From Deltaproteobacteria bacterium (lineage in GTDB: Bacteria > Myxococcota_A > UBA796 > GCA-2862545), in assembly GCA_006226595.1 (NCBI GenBank), contig SBGP01000110.1, positions 1 through 64,000 of the forward strand: a DNA stretch of 64,000 bases, given 5' to 3'. The notes under the pieces are model-generated. The model saw only the letters and a program-made list of their open reading frames with translations, was not told the DNA's origin and did no database searches. Position 1 is the stretch's first letter. Each line of letters starts with the position of its first letter. The translations under genes were made by a program, and so were the position numbers. This document shows, one piece after another, positions 24,681 through 34,335 of the stretch.

Positions 24681-25424
24681 TCACGCCTCGTCTTCGGGGT
24701 CCTCGGGGAACTCGGCGTTGGTCCACGTGTCTTGCACGTCGTCGAGGTCGTCGAGGTGGTCGACCAGGCGCTGGACCTTCTCGGCATCCTCCGCGGACAG
24801 GGCCACCGTGTTGTCGGGTTGCTGCATGAGCTCCGAGGTCATCTCCTCGATGCCGAGCTCTTCCAGTGCGTTCCTGCACAGGTCGTAGTCCTCGAACGCG
24901 CAGGTCACCGTCCAGATCTCGCCAGCGTCCTCGACGTCCTCGGCGTTGCCCTCGAGTCCCTGCATCATCAGGGTCTCTTCGTCGGTGCTCTCCTTGGGGA
25001 AGGTGAACACGCCCTTGCGCGCGAACTGGTACGCGACCGAGCCGCTGGTGCCGAGGTTGCCGCCATGCTTGGTGAACGCGTGGCGCACGTCCGCCGAGGT
25101 GCGGTTGCGGTTGTCGGTGAGGCACTCGACGAGCACCGCGATGCCGGCGGGACCGTAGCCCTCGTAGGTGATGTTCTCGTAGGCATCGCCGTCGAGCGCG
25201 CCAACGGCCTTGTCGATGGCTCGCTGGATGGTGTCCTTGGGCATGGACTGGGCCTTGGCCTTGTCCACCGCGAGGCGCAGGCGCGGGTTGGCGGCGGGGT
25301 CGGGGTCACCCATCTTCGCGGCGACGGTGATCTCCTTGATCAGCTTCGTGAAGATCTTGCCGCGCTTGGCATCCTGGGCGCCCTTACGCCGCTTGATGTT
25401 CGCCCACTTGCTGTGTCCGGCCAC
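24681..25424 (-). CDS. yebC: YebC/PmpR-family regulatory protein
   Basis: 247 residues. Start is GTG at 25424, giving [23 protein letters not shown], the exact family N-terminus, with GGAGGAG five bases upstream; longer starts are not needed. The [19 protein letters not shown] and [23 protein letters not shown] motifs are conserved. Family members act as DNA-binding transcription regulators in some bacteria and as translation factors relieving ribosome stalling in others; which applies here is open. It is separated from the kinase at 25542 by 117 bases. Confidence 0.96.
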   Translation of the reverse strand: MAGHSKWANIKRRKGAQDAKRGKIFTKLIKEITVAAKMGDPDPAANPRLRLAVDKAKAQSMPKDTIQRAIDKAVGALDGDAYENITYEGYGPAGIAVLVECLTDNRNRTSADVRHAFTKHGGNLGTSGSVAYQFARKGVFTFPKESTDEETLMMQGLEGNAEDVEDAGEIWTVTCAFEDYDLCRNALEELGIEEMTSELMQQPDNTVALSAEDAEKVQRLVDHLDDLDDVQDTWTNAEFPEDPEDEA

Positions 25425-25541
25425 AGGCTCCTCCGCGTTGCGCTCCGCCACGAGAGCGGATGCTCCGGGTAACGGAAAGCGCCGGGCCCCACAAGCGTGG
25501 GCACCCTTCGGATGGGCCTGCGGACGCGATCGGCAGCCGAT

Positions 25542-27233
25542 CTAGATCGGCGAGACGGCCAGCTTCTTCTCTTCGCCGGGACCGACGGTGATCGTGGTCG
25601 CGAAGTCGTAGCCGTTGGTTGGCTCCTCGACGCGGATCTTGTGCGTTCCGGGCTCGAGGGTGAAGCTGCGCGGCGCGGTCTGCTTCTGACGCTCATCGTC
25701 GATGTACACGCTGGCCCAGCCGCCGGCGGTGAGCACGATCTTCACGGTGCCCGGCGTGCCTGCGGGCGCCGGCGCCGTCGGGCGAGGGCGGGGGCTCGTC
25801 GCGGTGCTGCGCGGACGCGGCTTGGCAGCCGGCTTCTTCTCGAGGGGCTGCCCGAAGCGCGCGACCTGACCGGCGACGACGTCGACCACGCCCTCGAAGG
25901 TCTTGTAGCCATCGGCCTCGAGGCGCATCTTGTGCTCGCCGGGAGCGACGTCGGCGATGGTGTGCGTCTCGTGTTCGCCGATGAACGCGTCATCGAGGAA
26001 GATCTTGGCCTTCGGGGTCACCGTGATGGCGACCTCGCCGACCTCGGACTCGACCTGGACCACCTTCTCGACGACCTCGGGCTCGCGCTGGGAGAGGTCC
26101 CATGCGACGTAGCCCGCGATGCCGGCGACCACGAGCGCGATGACCGCGAGCACGGCGATCGAGCCCATGGCCATCTTGGTGCCCGCCGAGGTCTGGGCCA
26201 TGGTCGAGTTGGTCTGACCATCCCACTCAGCGATCGGCGGCGCGTTCTTGTGCAGCTCTTCGGCGATGACCGAGCCGTCTTCGAGCCGCTGGCGCTCCTC
26301 GGCGATCTCGCCGGAGAACAGCTCCTGCATGAAGTCGCGGAAGCCCTCGCGAGTCTGGTCGGGGGTCGCCGGGTACAGGAAGCGGGCGAGTTCCTCGCGC
26401 ATCTCGCCGGCGCTCTGGTAGCGCTGGTCGAGCGGGCCGGTGAGGGCCTTCATCACGATGCGCGACAAGTCCTTGGGCACGCGACTGTTGAGCGTCTCGG
26501 GCGGCGCCACGTCGGCGGCGCGCACCTTCTCGAGCGTCTCGGTCTCGCTCTTCGTCTTGAACAGGCGGCGGCCGGTGAGCATCTCCCACAGGATGATGCC
26601 CATGCAGAACACGTCGGAGCGCCCGTCGAGGTCCTTGCCGTAGGCCTGCTCGGGGCTCATGTACTCGAACTTGCCCTTGAGCACGCCCGCGCCGGTCTCG
26701 TAGGCGTTCTTCTCGGCCTTGGCGATACCGAAGTCCGCGACCTTCACCTCGCCCTCGTACGAGAGCAGGATGTTCGACGGCGAGATGTCGCGGTGGACGA
26801 TGTTGTAGGGCTGGCCCTGCAGATCGGTCTTGCTGTGCGCGTAGTCCAGGCCCTTGCAGGCCTCGTGGACGATGTACACCGCGTACTCGACGGGGAGGAA
26901 CTTCCGCTTGCGCGCGAGCTGGCGCAGCATGCCGCGGACGTCCTTGCCTTCGACGCACTCCATCGCGATGAAGTAGTTGTCGAGGATCTTTCCGAAGTCG
27001 TACAGGCGGACGATGTTCGGATGCTGGAGCGCGACGGAGACCTTGGCCTCGTCGATAAACATCTCCACGAACTCGTCGTTCTCGGAGAGGTGGGCGAGGA
27101 TGCGCTTGATAACGAGGAGGTTCTCGAAGCCGCCCTCGGAGTAGGTCTTGGCCTTGAAGATCTCGGCCATGCCACCGACGGCGATTTTGTCGACAAGGTA
27201 GTACTTGCCGAACGCTTCGGGGTTGAAGGTCAC
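25542..27233 (-). CDS. Ser/Thr protein kinase with two PEGA domains
   Basis: 563 residues. Kinase domain residues 10-280: glycine loop [15 protein letters not shown]-equivalent VIKRI, catalytic loop [12 protein letters not shown] in VADFGIAKA and SPEQAYG for the APE motif. One membrane segment around residues 355-378 ([20 protein letters not shown]). The outside carries two PEGA domains ([26 protein letters not shown] and [25 protein letters not shown]) split by a Pro/Arg/Ala linker. A membrane receptor-type kinase. Start is GTG. It reads away from the small lipoprotein upstream. Confidence 0.95.
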   Translation of the reverse strand: MTFNPEAFGKYYLVDKIAVGGMAEIFKAKTYSEGGFENLLVIKRILAHLSENDEFVEMFIDEAKVSVALQHPNIVRLYDFGKILDNYFIAMECVEGKDVRGMLRQLARKRKFLPVEYAVYIVHEACKGLDYAHSKTDLQGQPYNIVHRDISPSNILLSYEGEVKVADFGIAKAEKNAYETGAGVLKGKFEYMSPEQAYGKDLDGRSDVFCMGIILWEMLTGRRLFKTKSETETLEKVRAADVAPPETLNSRVPKDLSRIVMKALTGPLDQRYQSAGEMREELARFLYPATPDQTREGFRDFMQELFSGEIAEERQRLEDGSVIAEELHKNAPPIAEWDGQTNSTMAQTSAGTKMAMGSIAVLAVIALVVAGIAGYVAWDLSQREPEVVEKVVQVESEVGEVAITVTPKAKIFLDDAFIGEHETHTIADVAPGEHKMRLEADGYKTFEGVVDVVAGQVARFGQPLEKKPAAKPRPRSTATSPRPRPTAPAPAGTPGTVKIVLTAGGWASVYIDDERQKQTAPRSFTLEPGTHKIRVEEPTNGYDFATTITVGPGEEKKLAVSPI

Positions 27234-27338
27234 GCGCGAGCTCCAAGCGTGGGTCCGCCGAGGATCTTAGGGAACCGGGCGGCCGGCGTCAAGCGATCGA
27301 GCGGCTTTCCAGGCGGCTCAGCGACGGCTTTTGACCCC

Positions 27339-27614
27339 TCACTCACCAGTGTCCGGAACGGCACGCGCGAAGTACACCGCGACATCGTCGCAGGTCCACT
27401 CGGCCTCGATGTCCGAAAGGGAGCCGAACTCCCGGCATGTCGCCCGATCGTCGGCCGACGCCGCGCCCGCCTGGGCGTCGATGCACGCCTGGATCTGCGC
27501 TTGAGGCACGGTGTGCCCGCAGTCCTCCGCGAAGCGCGCCATGCGACTGCAGATCTGCTGGCAGCTGTTCTGGCAGCCGCCGAGGAGGGCGAGAGTGAGC
27601 ACGAGAAGTCGCAT
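27339..27614 (-). CDS. small cysteine-rich lipoprotein, 91 aa
   Basis: Signal MRLLVLTLALLGGCQNS with lipobox LGGC. The mature 77 residues contain six further cysteines (SCQQIC, DCGH, ACID, TCREF, TCDD), regularly spread, which suggests a small disulfide-knit domain. Of unknown function. ATG at 27614 with GAGGAG in the upstream region. It is divergent from the FHA gene at 27735. Confidence 0.78.
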   Translation of the reverse strand: MRLLVLTLALLGGCQNSCQQICSRMARFAEDCGHTVPQAQIQACIDAQAGAASADDRATCREFGSLSDIEAEWTCDDVAVYFARAVPDTGE

Positions 27615-27734
27615 GGCGAGGAGAATGTCATGGAGTCCCCGCACCCTCAAGCAGGGGATGCACAGGGCAATTCGCCCCGTTAGTGGCGCGCCGACCGGAA
27701 TCGGGGGGACAATGGGCGGTCTGGAGGCCAAGGC

Positions 27735-28631
27735 ATGATGGCGCGTGCCGCCTTTCGAACGCCCGATGGGCACCTCGTGTCCCTGGCGCACGGTGATCTG
27801 ATCGGACGCCTCGCGTCCGCGGCGCTCGTGCTCGACGATCCTCGCGTGTCCGAGGCCCACGCGATGGTCAGCCTTCGCCAGAACGGCCTGTACCTGCTCG
27901 GACTGCGGCGCCCCGTGCGCATCGGCGGCAAGGCGCTGTCCTCGGTGAAGCTCGAGGTCGGGCTGTCCATCGAGTTCGCCGACGACGTGGCGCTCGTCGT
28001 CGAGGAGATCGTGCTGCCCGACGCGATTCCCGCCCTGGAGGGTGAGGACCTGCCCCGGCAGCAGCTTCCCGATGTGGTGTCGCTCTACACCCGCCCCCGC
28101 TCCCGGCTTGTCGGCAAGTTCCAGCCCGACGCCGATGCCCACTTGTGGTCGCTGTCCGGGAGCTGGCGCCTGCGCATCGACGGACGCGTGCGTCCGCTCG
28201 ACACCAACGAGTCCTTCGAGGTCGCGGGCAAGCAGTTCCGCATCGTTGCCATTGGCCTGAGCCAGGCGGCGGCGAGGCCGACGGAGCAGTCCGGCGGCGT
28301 GCATGCGCCGATGCGCGTCGTCACCCACTACGACACCGTGCAGATCCAGCGGGATGGCTCGAGCACGGTGCTCGTCACCGGCCTCGGGGCCCGGATCATC
28401 AGCGAGCTCGCGGCGGTGAGCTGCGCGATGCGCTGGGAAGAGCTGTGCAACGAGCTCTGGCCCGGTGAAGATCACCCGGATCACCTGCGGCGTCGCCTCG
28501 ACATGGCGCTGTTCCGGCTTCGCAAGCGCCTGCGCACCGAGCGCATCCCCGAGGAGCTCGTGCGCTCCACCGGTAGCGGCATGATCGAGCTCGTGCTGGG
28601 ACCCGGCGACGTCCTGGTCGACGAGAGTTGA
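27735..28631 (+). CDS. FHA-domain protein with C-terminal winged-helix DNA-binding domain
   Basis: 298 residues. The N-terminal FHA domain (GDLIGRLASAALVLDDPRVSEAHAMVSLR, residues 16-45) binds phosphothreonine peptides. The C-terminal 100 residues (ISELAAVSCAMRWEELCNELWPGED..HLRRRLDMALFRLRKRLR) resemble the OmpR/SARP winged helix. A middle segment of about 100 residues is beta-rich. The logical partner is the kinase just downstream, whose TTG start overlaps this stop by four bases. The pair looks like a phosphorylation-controlled transcription factor. GGAGG precedes the ATG. Confidence 0.88.
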   Translation: MMARAAFRTPDGHLVSLAHGDLIGRLASAALVLDDPRVSEAHAMVSLRQNGLYLLGLRRPVRIGGKALSSVKLEVGLSIEFADDVALVVEEIVLPDAIPALEGEDLPRQQLPDVVSLYTRPRSRLVGKFQPDADAHLWSLSGSWRLRIDGRVRPLDTNESFEVAGKQFRIVAIGLSQAAARPTEQSGGVHAPMRVVTHYDTVQIQRDGSSTVLVTGLGARIISELAAVSCAMRWEELCNELWPGEDHPDHLRRRLDMALFRLRKRLRTERIPEELVRSTGSGMIELVLGPGDVLVDES

Positions 28632-31537
28632 CCTTCGATGACGAGAGCATCGCTCAGTGGAGCGTGTGGGAGGGAGACCTCCCCGCGCCGCTGCTCTCGG
28701 ATCCGGACCTCGATCGCTACGTGACCCGCAGCTTTCTGGGCCGGGGTGGCATGGGGGTGGTGGAGCTCGCCTGGGACCGCCGCCTGCACCGCGAGGTCGC
28801 GATCAAGCGTCCCCGCGAGGACGCGCCCCAGGGCTCCGGCCGACTGCTCCTCCAGGAGGCGCGGCTCGTCGCGCACCTCCAGCACCCGGGCATTCTCGCG
28901 GTCCACGACCTGGGACTCGATGATCACGGCGTGCCCTGGGTGGCCATGGACCTGGCACGCGGACGCACGCTGTACGACGCGCTCGAGCAGGAGGCCGGCC
29001 TGCGCTGGGTGCGCACGGTCCTCGCCATCGCTGAGGCCGTAGCCTACGCCCACAGCGTGGGGGTGGTGCACCGCGATCTGAAGCCCGCGAACGTGTTCGT
29101 CGGTGCCCACGGCGAGGTGCAGGTCAGCGACTGGGGCCTGGCCGCGGTGCTCGAGGGCTTCGGGTGGGACACCATGCTCGGCGATCGCGTGCCGGTGGGG
29201 GCGGGCGGCACACCGGGCTACCGCGCGCCCGAGCAGGCGACGGGGGTGATGGCCGCGCCGACGGCCGACGTGTACAGCCTGGGAGCGATGCTGTGGGAGC
29301 TGATGGCAGGCGACACGCCGCCGAAGCCGCTTCCCGAGGACGCACCGCCGGAGCTGGTCGCGATCGCGCGCAAGGCGCTCTCCGAGCGCCCCGAGGACCG
29401 CTATCCGGATGCGGCGGCGCTCGCGGAGGACCTCGGGCACTGGCTCGACGGTCGCCGGGTCCGTGCGCACACCTACCGACGCACCGAGGTGCTGCGCCGC
29501 TGGGTATGGCGCTGGCGCGCCCCGCTCACCGTCGCGGCCGGGGCCAGCGTCGCGCTCCTCGTGCTCGGCGTGGTGTCCTACGAGCAGACCCGCCGCGAGC
29601 GAGACCGCGCGGTCGCCGCCGAGCAACGCACGCGCGCGGCCCTGGACGAAGCGGATCGCGCGCTGAGCGTGGCACTCGTGAGCCGCGCGCAGGAGTCCTG
29701 GCAGCGTGGGCTCGTCGCCGAAGCGGAGGTCCTCGCCGCCGAAGCGTATCGCCGTGACCCGACGCCGGAAGTTGTTGGCTTGCTCGCTGGGCTCGCGGTC
29801 GAGCCGCACCCCGAGTCCGCCGGGACCGAGGCGCTGCCGCCCGGGTGTCGTGGTGCGCTGGCTCCCGAGGGCGTGCTGTGCACGACGAACGGGGACCTCG
29901 GCTACTTTCCGAGCGCCGATGCCCCGCCTCGTTGGACCGTCCCGAACATCGACGTCCGCGGCATGCAGGTGTCCGACGACTACGTCGACGTAGCCTACTT
30001 CGACGAGCAGACCGAGATGTGGGTCGAGCGGCGCGCGCTCGTCGACGGAGCGGTGCTCAGCCGCCTTCACGCGACCCCGTACTACGACCGCGTGATCGTC
30101 GATGGCGACTACCGCGCCGTGGTCGTCGAGCAGTCCGCGGAGGTGTGGCGAGGAGACGCGCCCGTTCGCGAGTTCGAGACCTGTCCGGGCTCGGTGGCGC
30201 GAGGCTGGGACTTCTTGCCGGGTACGGGTCGGCTCGTCGTATCCTGTGCGGACGGTGCACTCGTCACCCTGGCGGATGGCGTGGTGACCACGGCCCCGAA
30301 CCGCTGGCCCGGCGTGGTCGCGGTGGCGGGACTCGCCGACGGGCAGGTCGTGCTCGGGACCATCGACGGCAAGGTGTCTCGCGTGGAGGCGCGCACCGGC
30401 GAGGCCAGCTGGGAGGGGCACTGGATCACCGGGCCGGTGGGCCGGTTCTGCGTGGACCCTGGCCTGCAGACGGTGATCGCGATGCCGGTCACCGGAAACC
30501 CCACCGCTATCGACGCGAGCTCCGGGGCGATTCGCGCCATGCTGCCCGCGGACAAGCGCTCCGACTGTCGCTTCAGCTCGCCGCAAGAGGTGCGCATGCT
30601 GGGCAGCGAGGTCGCGCACTGGCGCCTGCCCGCGCCCCAACCGGCAGCCGTGGACGCGGGAGCGGGTCTGACCTGGGCCTCGCGCGACGAGCACGGCTGG
30701 GTGGCGACGACGGGACAGGGAGTGGTCGCGCGGTGGTCGCCGGCGGGCGAGCCGAGCATGCTCCGGTGGCAGGACCGGGTGCTCAAGGGCGGCGTGCTGC
30801 TCGGCGGCGGTGACGTGGTGGTCGCCAGCCTCACCGACCCCGGCTGGGTTCGACTTCACGGCGACGAGCGCGAAGTCCTGCAGCCCACCGTGGACCGGCT
30901 GTTCCGGCGGGTCGGCGTGCTCGGGTCTGGCGCGCTGTGGGGGCTCGCGTACTCCCGGACGGTGGAGATCCGCACGCCGGACGGCAGCACGTTCATCGCA
31001 GAGGGCGCCGAGGACGTGCGAGGTGTCGACGGTCGCACGCTTCCCGACGGCAGCGGCTTTGTCGCGCTCGACCAGGACCGCGGCGACGTGTGGCTCGTGC
31101 GCGACGGCCCGCCCTTCCACGCGCGCCTGCTCGTGGCGGGTAGCGAGTCCTCCAGTGTGGCGGCGAACGCCGAGCTGCTGTTCATGGGCAAGCGCGACGG
31201 CGTGGAGGCGGTGGCCCTCGACGGAAGCGAACCCCGCTGGAGCGTGCCCGTGCCATCAGCGGTGCTCGATGTCGCCGTGTCGCCCTCTGGAAAGCGCATC
31301 GCGCTGGGGCTCCTCGACGGCACGGTCGAGCTTCGCGATGCTGCGGACGGCGCGCGGGTTGCCGTGCTTCGAGGCCACACCCAGCGGGTGGCCAGCGTCG
31401 AGTTCGAGGACGAGGAGCACCTGATCACCGCGGGCTGGGATGGTCGCGCCCGACGTTGGCACGTGGGCATTCGTCCCGACCCGGAGGCCATCTTCGAGCG
31501 TTGGGGTCTCGATCTCGACGCCGTGCTCGGGCTTTAG
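28628..31537 (+). CDS. Ser/Thr protein kinase with membrane segment and WD40/PQQ-like propeller
   Basis: 969 residues from a TTG start overlapping the FHA stop (TTGA). Kinase region about residues 32-290: glycine loop GRGGMGVVELA, AIKRP lysine, HRDLKPANVF catalytic loop, SDWG in place of DFG, and APEQAT. One membrane helix near residues 298-318 (APLTVAAGASVALLVLGVVSY), then an Arg/Glu/Ala coiled-coil stretch. From about residue 380 to the end is a beta-propeller with VDRL.., GHTQRVASVEFEDEEHLITAGWDGRARRW as the clearest WD40 blade. Tyr in DWG versus DFG is the only oddity in the catalytic core. Likely a receptor kinase signalling to the FHA regulator. Confidence 0.95.
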   Translation: MTFDDESIAQWSVWEGDLPAPLLSDPDLDRYVTRSFLGRGGMGVVELAWDRRLHREVAIKRPREDAPQGSGRLLLQEARLVAHLQHPGILAVHDLGLDDHGVPWVAMDLARGRTLYDALEQEAGLRWVRTVLAIAEAVAYAHSVGVVHRDLKPANVFVGAHGEVQVSDWGLAAVLEGFGWDTMLGDRVPVGAGGTPGYRAPEQATGVMAAPTADVYSLGAMLWELMAGDTPPKPLPEDAPPELVAIARKALSERPEDRYPDAAALAEDLGHWLDGRRVRAHTYRRTEVLRRWVWRWRAPLTVAAGASVALLVLGVVSYEQTRRERDRAVAAEQRTRAALDEADRALSVALVSRAQESWQRGLVAEAEVLAAEAYRRDPTPEVVGLLAGLAVEPHPESAGTEALPPGCRGALAPEGVLCTTNGDLGYFPSADAPPRWTVPNIDVRGMQVSDDYVDVAYFDEQTEMWVERRALVDGAVLSRLHATPYYDRVIVDGDYRAVVVEQSAEVWRGDAPVREFETCPGSVARGWDFLPGTGRLVVSCADGALVTLADGVVTTAPNRWPGVVAVAGLADGQVVLGTIDGKVSRVEARTGEASWEGHWITGPVGRFCVDPGLQTVIAMPVTGNPTAIDASSGAIRAMLPADKRSDCRFSSPQEVRMLGSEVAHWRLPAPQPAAVDAGAGLTWASRDEHGWVATTGQGVVARWSPAGEPSMLRWQDRVLKGGVLLGGGDVVVASLTDPGWVRLHGDEREVLQPTVDRLFRRVGVLGSGALWGLAYSRTVEIRTPDGSTFIAEGAEDVRGVDGRTLPDGSGFVALDQDRGDVWLVRDGPPFHARLLVAGSESSSVAANAELLFMGKRDGVEAVALDGSEPRWSVPVPSAVLDVAVSPSGKRIALGLLDGTVELRDAADGARVAVLRGHTQRVASVEFEDEEHLITAGWDGRARRWHVGIRPDPEAIFERWGLDLDAVLGL

Positions 31538-31573
31538 CGCTCGCGCTCACCAGGTCGGAAGCCGACACCCAGA

Positions 31574-31605
31574 GCAAGAAACCCCTCCGCCCAGAGGGCG
31601 AAGGG
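31574..31605 (-). terminator. intrinsic terminator of the dap operon
   Basis: On the minus strand, stem CCCT.CGCCC/GGGCG.AGGG with a 3-base loop and one mismatch (31605-31583), followed by GTTTCTT (31582-31576). It lies about 66 bases beyond the dapB stop. Confidence 0.65.
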
Positions 31606-31670
31606 ACTCAACACGCGCTCTCATCCTGGGTCGTCGGCGGGTGTCGGGACTTTCTCGATCGCTTTCCCGG

Positions 31671-32450
31671 CTACTCGAGGCCGACCACCTGGGCGAAGCG
31701 GTAGGAGCCAGGGGCGCGTCCGGCGAGCCAGCGTGCGGCCCGCACCGCACCGACGGCGAACACGCGGCGCTCGATGGCCGAGTGGCCGAGGTGCAGCACC
31801 TCGCCGCTGCCTCCGAAGGACACGGTGTGCTCGCCCACGACGTCGCCGAGGCGGAGCGCGTGCACGCCGATGTCGCCGACCGGGCGCTCGCCGACGAGGC
31901 CCTCGCGACCGTGCACGTGGGTCGCGCCCTCGCCGCGGCCGTGCTCGATCGCGTCGACCAGGGTGCGGGCCGTGCCCGACGGGGCGTCGACCTTGCGGCG
32001 GTGGTGGGACTCCACGACCTCCGCGTCCCACTCGGGCACGAGCGAGGCCGCGCGGCTTACCAGGTGGTTGAGGATGGCGACGCCGGTCGAGAAGTTGGTG
32101 GCCCAGAGCACGGGCATCCGAGCGGATGCTTCGCGCAGCGCCTGTTCGCCGTGCGCGTCGAGACCGGTGGTGCCGGTGACGAGCGCGCTGTCGACGGCCG
32201 CGGCCACCTCGGGGAAGTGCAGGGGGTGGGAGAAGTCGATGACCACGTCCGCACCGCGCAGGGCCTCGAGCTCTTCGAGGATCGGGACCTCGCGTCGGCC
32301 CACGCCGCACAGCTCCCCGGCATCGGCGCCGGCGAGGGTCGAGCTACGGCGCGTCGTCGCCGCGTGCAGCACGAGGTCGTCGGACGACAGAACCTCGCGG
32401 AGGACGAGGCGGCCCATGCGACCGGTGGCGCCGTGGACGCCGATCCTCAC
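31671..32450 (-). CDS. dapB: 4-hydroxy-tetrahydrodipicolinate reductase
   Basis: NAD(P)H reduction step in diaminopimelate and lysine synthesis. 259 residues: MRIGVHGATGRMGRLV Rossmann start, ALVTGTTGL, WATNFSTGVAILNHL, and the catalytic signature VESHHRRKVDAPSGTA with the conserved His and Lys. The late FGGSGEVLHLGHSA is typical. GTG start overlaps the dapA stop by four bases. The terminator at 31574 follows. Confidence 0.96.
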   Translation of the reverse strand: MRIGVHGATGRMGRLVLREVLSSDDLVLHAATTRRSSTLAGADAGELCGVGRREVPILEELEALRGADVVIDFSHPLHFPEVAAAVDSALVTGTTGLDAHGEQALREASARMPVLWATNFSTGVAILNHLVSRAASLVPEWDAEVVESHHRRKVDAPSGTARTLVDAIEHGRGEGATHVHGREGLVGERPVGDIGVHALRLGDVVGEHTVSFGGSGEVLHLGHSAIERRVFAVGAVRAARWLAGRAPGSYRFAQVVGLE

Positions 32451-33316
32451 AGCAGCCCCAGCTCGGCGAGGATGGGTCGGGGCGAAGGCCCGTCGTAGAC
32501 CGCCAGCGGACCGCGCGGGTGAGGGCCGCAGACGCCCATCTCGGCGAGGCAGGCCTTGGCGGGGACCGGGTTGCTGTCGCTGAACAGGAAGGTCGCGAGG
32601 TCCCACAGAGCGCGGAACTGCGCGGTGGCCTCGTCGAGGCGACCCGCGACGAAGTGCTCGTACACGGCGACGGTCTCGGCCGGCGCCACGTTCGAGATCA
32701 CCGAGACGCAGCCCGCACCGCCCTGAGCGAGCAGCCCGAGGAAGGTGAAGTCGTCGCCGGAGAGCACGTTCGTCGACGTGCGGCGGAGCACGTCCCCGCC
32801 GAAGCGCAGGTCGCCCGTGGCCTCCTTGACCCCGACCACGCCGTCGAAGGACGCGAGCTCGGCGACGAGGGCCGGGTCGAGGCGCTGACCGGTGCGGCCG
32901 GGCACGTGGTACAGCACCAGCGGCAGGCCCTCGGCGAGGGCGGCGCGCACGTGCGCCCGGTGTCCCTCGGGGTTGGGCTTGTTGTAGTAGGGGAACACGA
33001 GCAGGCCCGTGTCGGCGCCCAACTCCTTGGCGGCCCGCACGTTGGCGACCGTGCTGCGCGTGCTGTTGGTACCGACGCCGGCCATCACCGGGACGCGGCC
33101 GGCGGACACGTCCACTGCGGTCTTCACGACCTGGGTCCACTCCTCGCCATCGAGGGTCGGCGTCTCGCCGGTGGTACCGCAGGCGACGAGGCCGTGGATG
33201 CCCGCATCGATCTGTCGCTCGCAGAGCGCGGCGAAGGTGTCGAGCCGCAGCGTGCCATCGGCGTCGAAGGGAGTGACCAGCGCGGTGTGGATGCCGCGAT
33301 TCGCGTTTTCGTGCAT
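32447..33316 (-). CDS. dapA: 4-hydroxy-tetrahydrodipicolinate synthase
   Basis: Condenses pyruvate and aspartate semialdehyde, first step of the diaminopimelate branch. ATG at 33316 preceded by GGAGA, giving MHENANRGIHTALVTPF. 289 residues. Substrate motif ACGTTGETPTL, catalytic Tyr region YYNKPNPEG and YHVPGRTG, Schiff-base Lys in GVKEATGD, all present. Coupled to dapB by a GTGA overlap. The 178-base region up to the carbonic anhydrase stop has no gene and probably carries the dapA promoter. Confidence 0.96.
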   Translation of the reverse strand: MHENANRGIHTALVTPFDADGTLRLDTFAALCERQIDAGIHGLVACGTTGETPTLDGEEWTQVVKTAVDVSAGRVPVMAGVGTNSTRSTVANVRAAKELGADTGLLVFPYYNKPNPEGHRAHVRAALAEGLPLVLYHVPGRTGQRLDPALVAELASFDGVVGVKEATGDLRFGGDVLRRTSTNVLSGDDFTFLGLLAQGGAGCVSVISNVAPAETVAVYEHFVAGRLDEATAQFRALWDLATFLFSDSNPVPAKACLAEMGVCGPHPRGPLAVYDGPSPRPILAELGLL

Positions 33317-33494
33317 GAGATCTCCGATACGTCGCGCACGGCGGGGCCATGGGCCACTGTCGCCGTCGCCACCTGGAACGGATGCGAGAGCCGTGCCACC
33401 GGTAACCGGTGCGTCCGCCACGTGAAGGTCGTCTCAGCGGCGTTCGCACCGGTGTCACGCGGTGCATCGGAAGCAGGCGCCTCGGCGCCCGCGA

Positions 33495-34151
33495 CTAGTC
33501 GAGGTGGTAGACCTTGCGGATCTTGCCCAGCACGTCGTCGAAGTCGAGGTCGAGGTCCTTGAGCAGACCATTGCTCAGGTCGTAGACCCAGCCGTGCACG
33601 GTGGGGAACTGGTTCTTGATCCACTGGCGCTGGACGGCGGCGGTCTTGATCACGTTGATGCACTGCTCGCGCACGTTGAGCTCGATGAGCTGCTTGTAGC
33701 GGGTGTGCTCGTCGAGGGTCGACAGGCTCTCGTAGTGCTGGCGATACACATCGCGGATCTCGCGCAGCCAGGGGTTGAGTACGCCCAGGTCCTGCGACTG
33801 CATGGCCGCCTGCACACCGCCGCAGCCGTAGTGACCGCACACCACGATGTGCTTCACCTGGAGGTGGGTGACCGCGTACTCGATGACTGACTGCACGTTG
33901 AGGTCGGTGTGGAGCACGAGGTTGGCGATGTTGCGGTGCACGAACACGTTGCCCGGCTCCACACCCATGATCACGTTCGCGGGCACGCGGCTGTCGGCGC
34001 AGCCGATGTACAGGAAGTCCGGGTTCTGAGCCTTGGCGAGGTTGGTGAAGAAGCTGGCGTCCTTGCCCGCCATCTCCTCGACCCACTTGCGGTTGTTCTC
34101 GAATACCTGATCGTAGATATCCTGGTGTGCACCGGTACCTTTCTTCGCCAT
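33495..34151 (-). CDS. can: beta-carbonic anhydrase
   Basis: Interconverts CO2 and bicarbonate. 218 residues from the ATG at 34151, with GGAGGG six bases upstream; a longer start would add 13 residues. Zinc ligands are C51 (IGCADSR), H107 and C110 (CGHYGCGG), with the catalytic D53-R55 pair. VFVHRNIANLV and a C-terminal VHGWVYDLSNGLLKDL are typical of the bacterial clade. It is divergent from the sensor kinase and next to the DIC transport operon, so it probably supplies or consumes the imported bicarbonate. Confidence 0.96.
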   Translation of the reverse strand: MAKKGTGAHQDIYDQVFENNRKWVEEMAGKDASFFTNLAKAQNPDFLYIGCADSRVPANVIMGVEPGNVFVHRNIANLVLHTDLNVQSVIEYAVTHLQVKHIVVCGHYGCGGVQAAMQSQDLGVLNPWLREIRDVYRQHYESLSTLDEHTRYKQLIELNVREQCINVIKTAAVQRQWIKNQFPTVHGWVYDLSNGLLKDLDLDFDDVLGKIRKVYHLD

Positions 34152-34178
34152 GAACCCTCCCTGGGCCCGGCAGACTAT

Positions 34179-34220
34179 CGCGAAACTCAAAACGCGAACT
34201 CATTAACGCGTAACTAGATG
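34179..34220. promoter_or_regulatory. three tandem 14-bp repeats between the carbonic anhydrase and kinase genes
   Basis: CGCGAAACTCAAAA, CGCGAACTCATTAA and CGCGTAACTAGATG begin at 34179, 34193 and 34207, exactly 14 bases apart. The stretch is unusually AT-rich for this genome. It looks like a multi-site operator for a regulator acting on one or both divergent genes. Confidence 0.6.
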
Positions 34221-34335
34221 TCGGATGTCCGATTCGCGGGATGTTTTGGGTGGTTCATTATCGGCGTCACACGAGGAGAATGGGCTTGTGTTCTGGCGCG
34301 TTTCGGCGTGCTACGAACCGACGCGGAGGACCCGC

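Noticed and set aside
31553-31566. GTCGG-AAG-CCGAC hairpin after the kinase-WD40 gene
   Set aside because: Five-base stem without T-run; the stronger hairpin at 31583 is called instead.
34225-34335. N-terminal extension of the sensor kinase from ATG 34225
   Set aside because: AT-rich codons unlike the genome, no ribosome site, and a well-placed GGAGGA serves TTG 34336.
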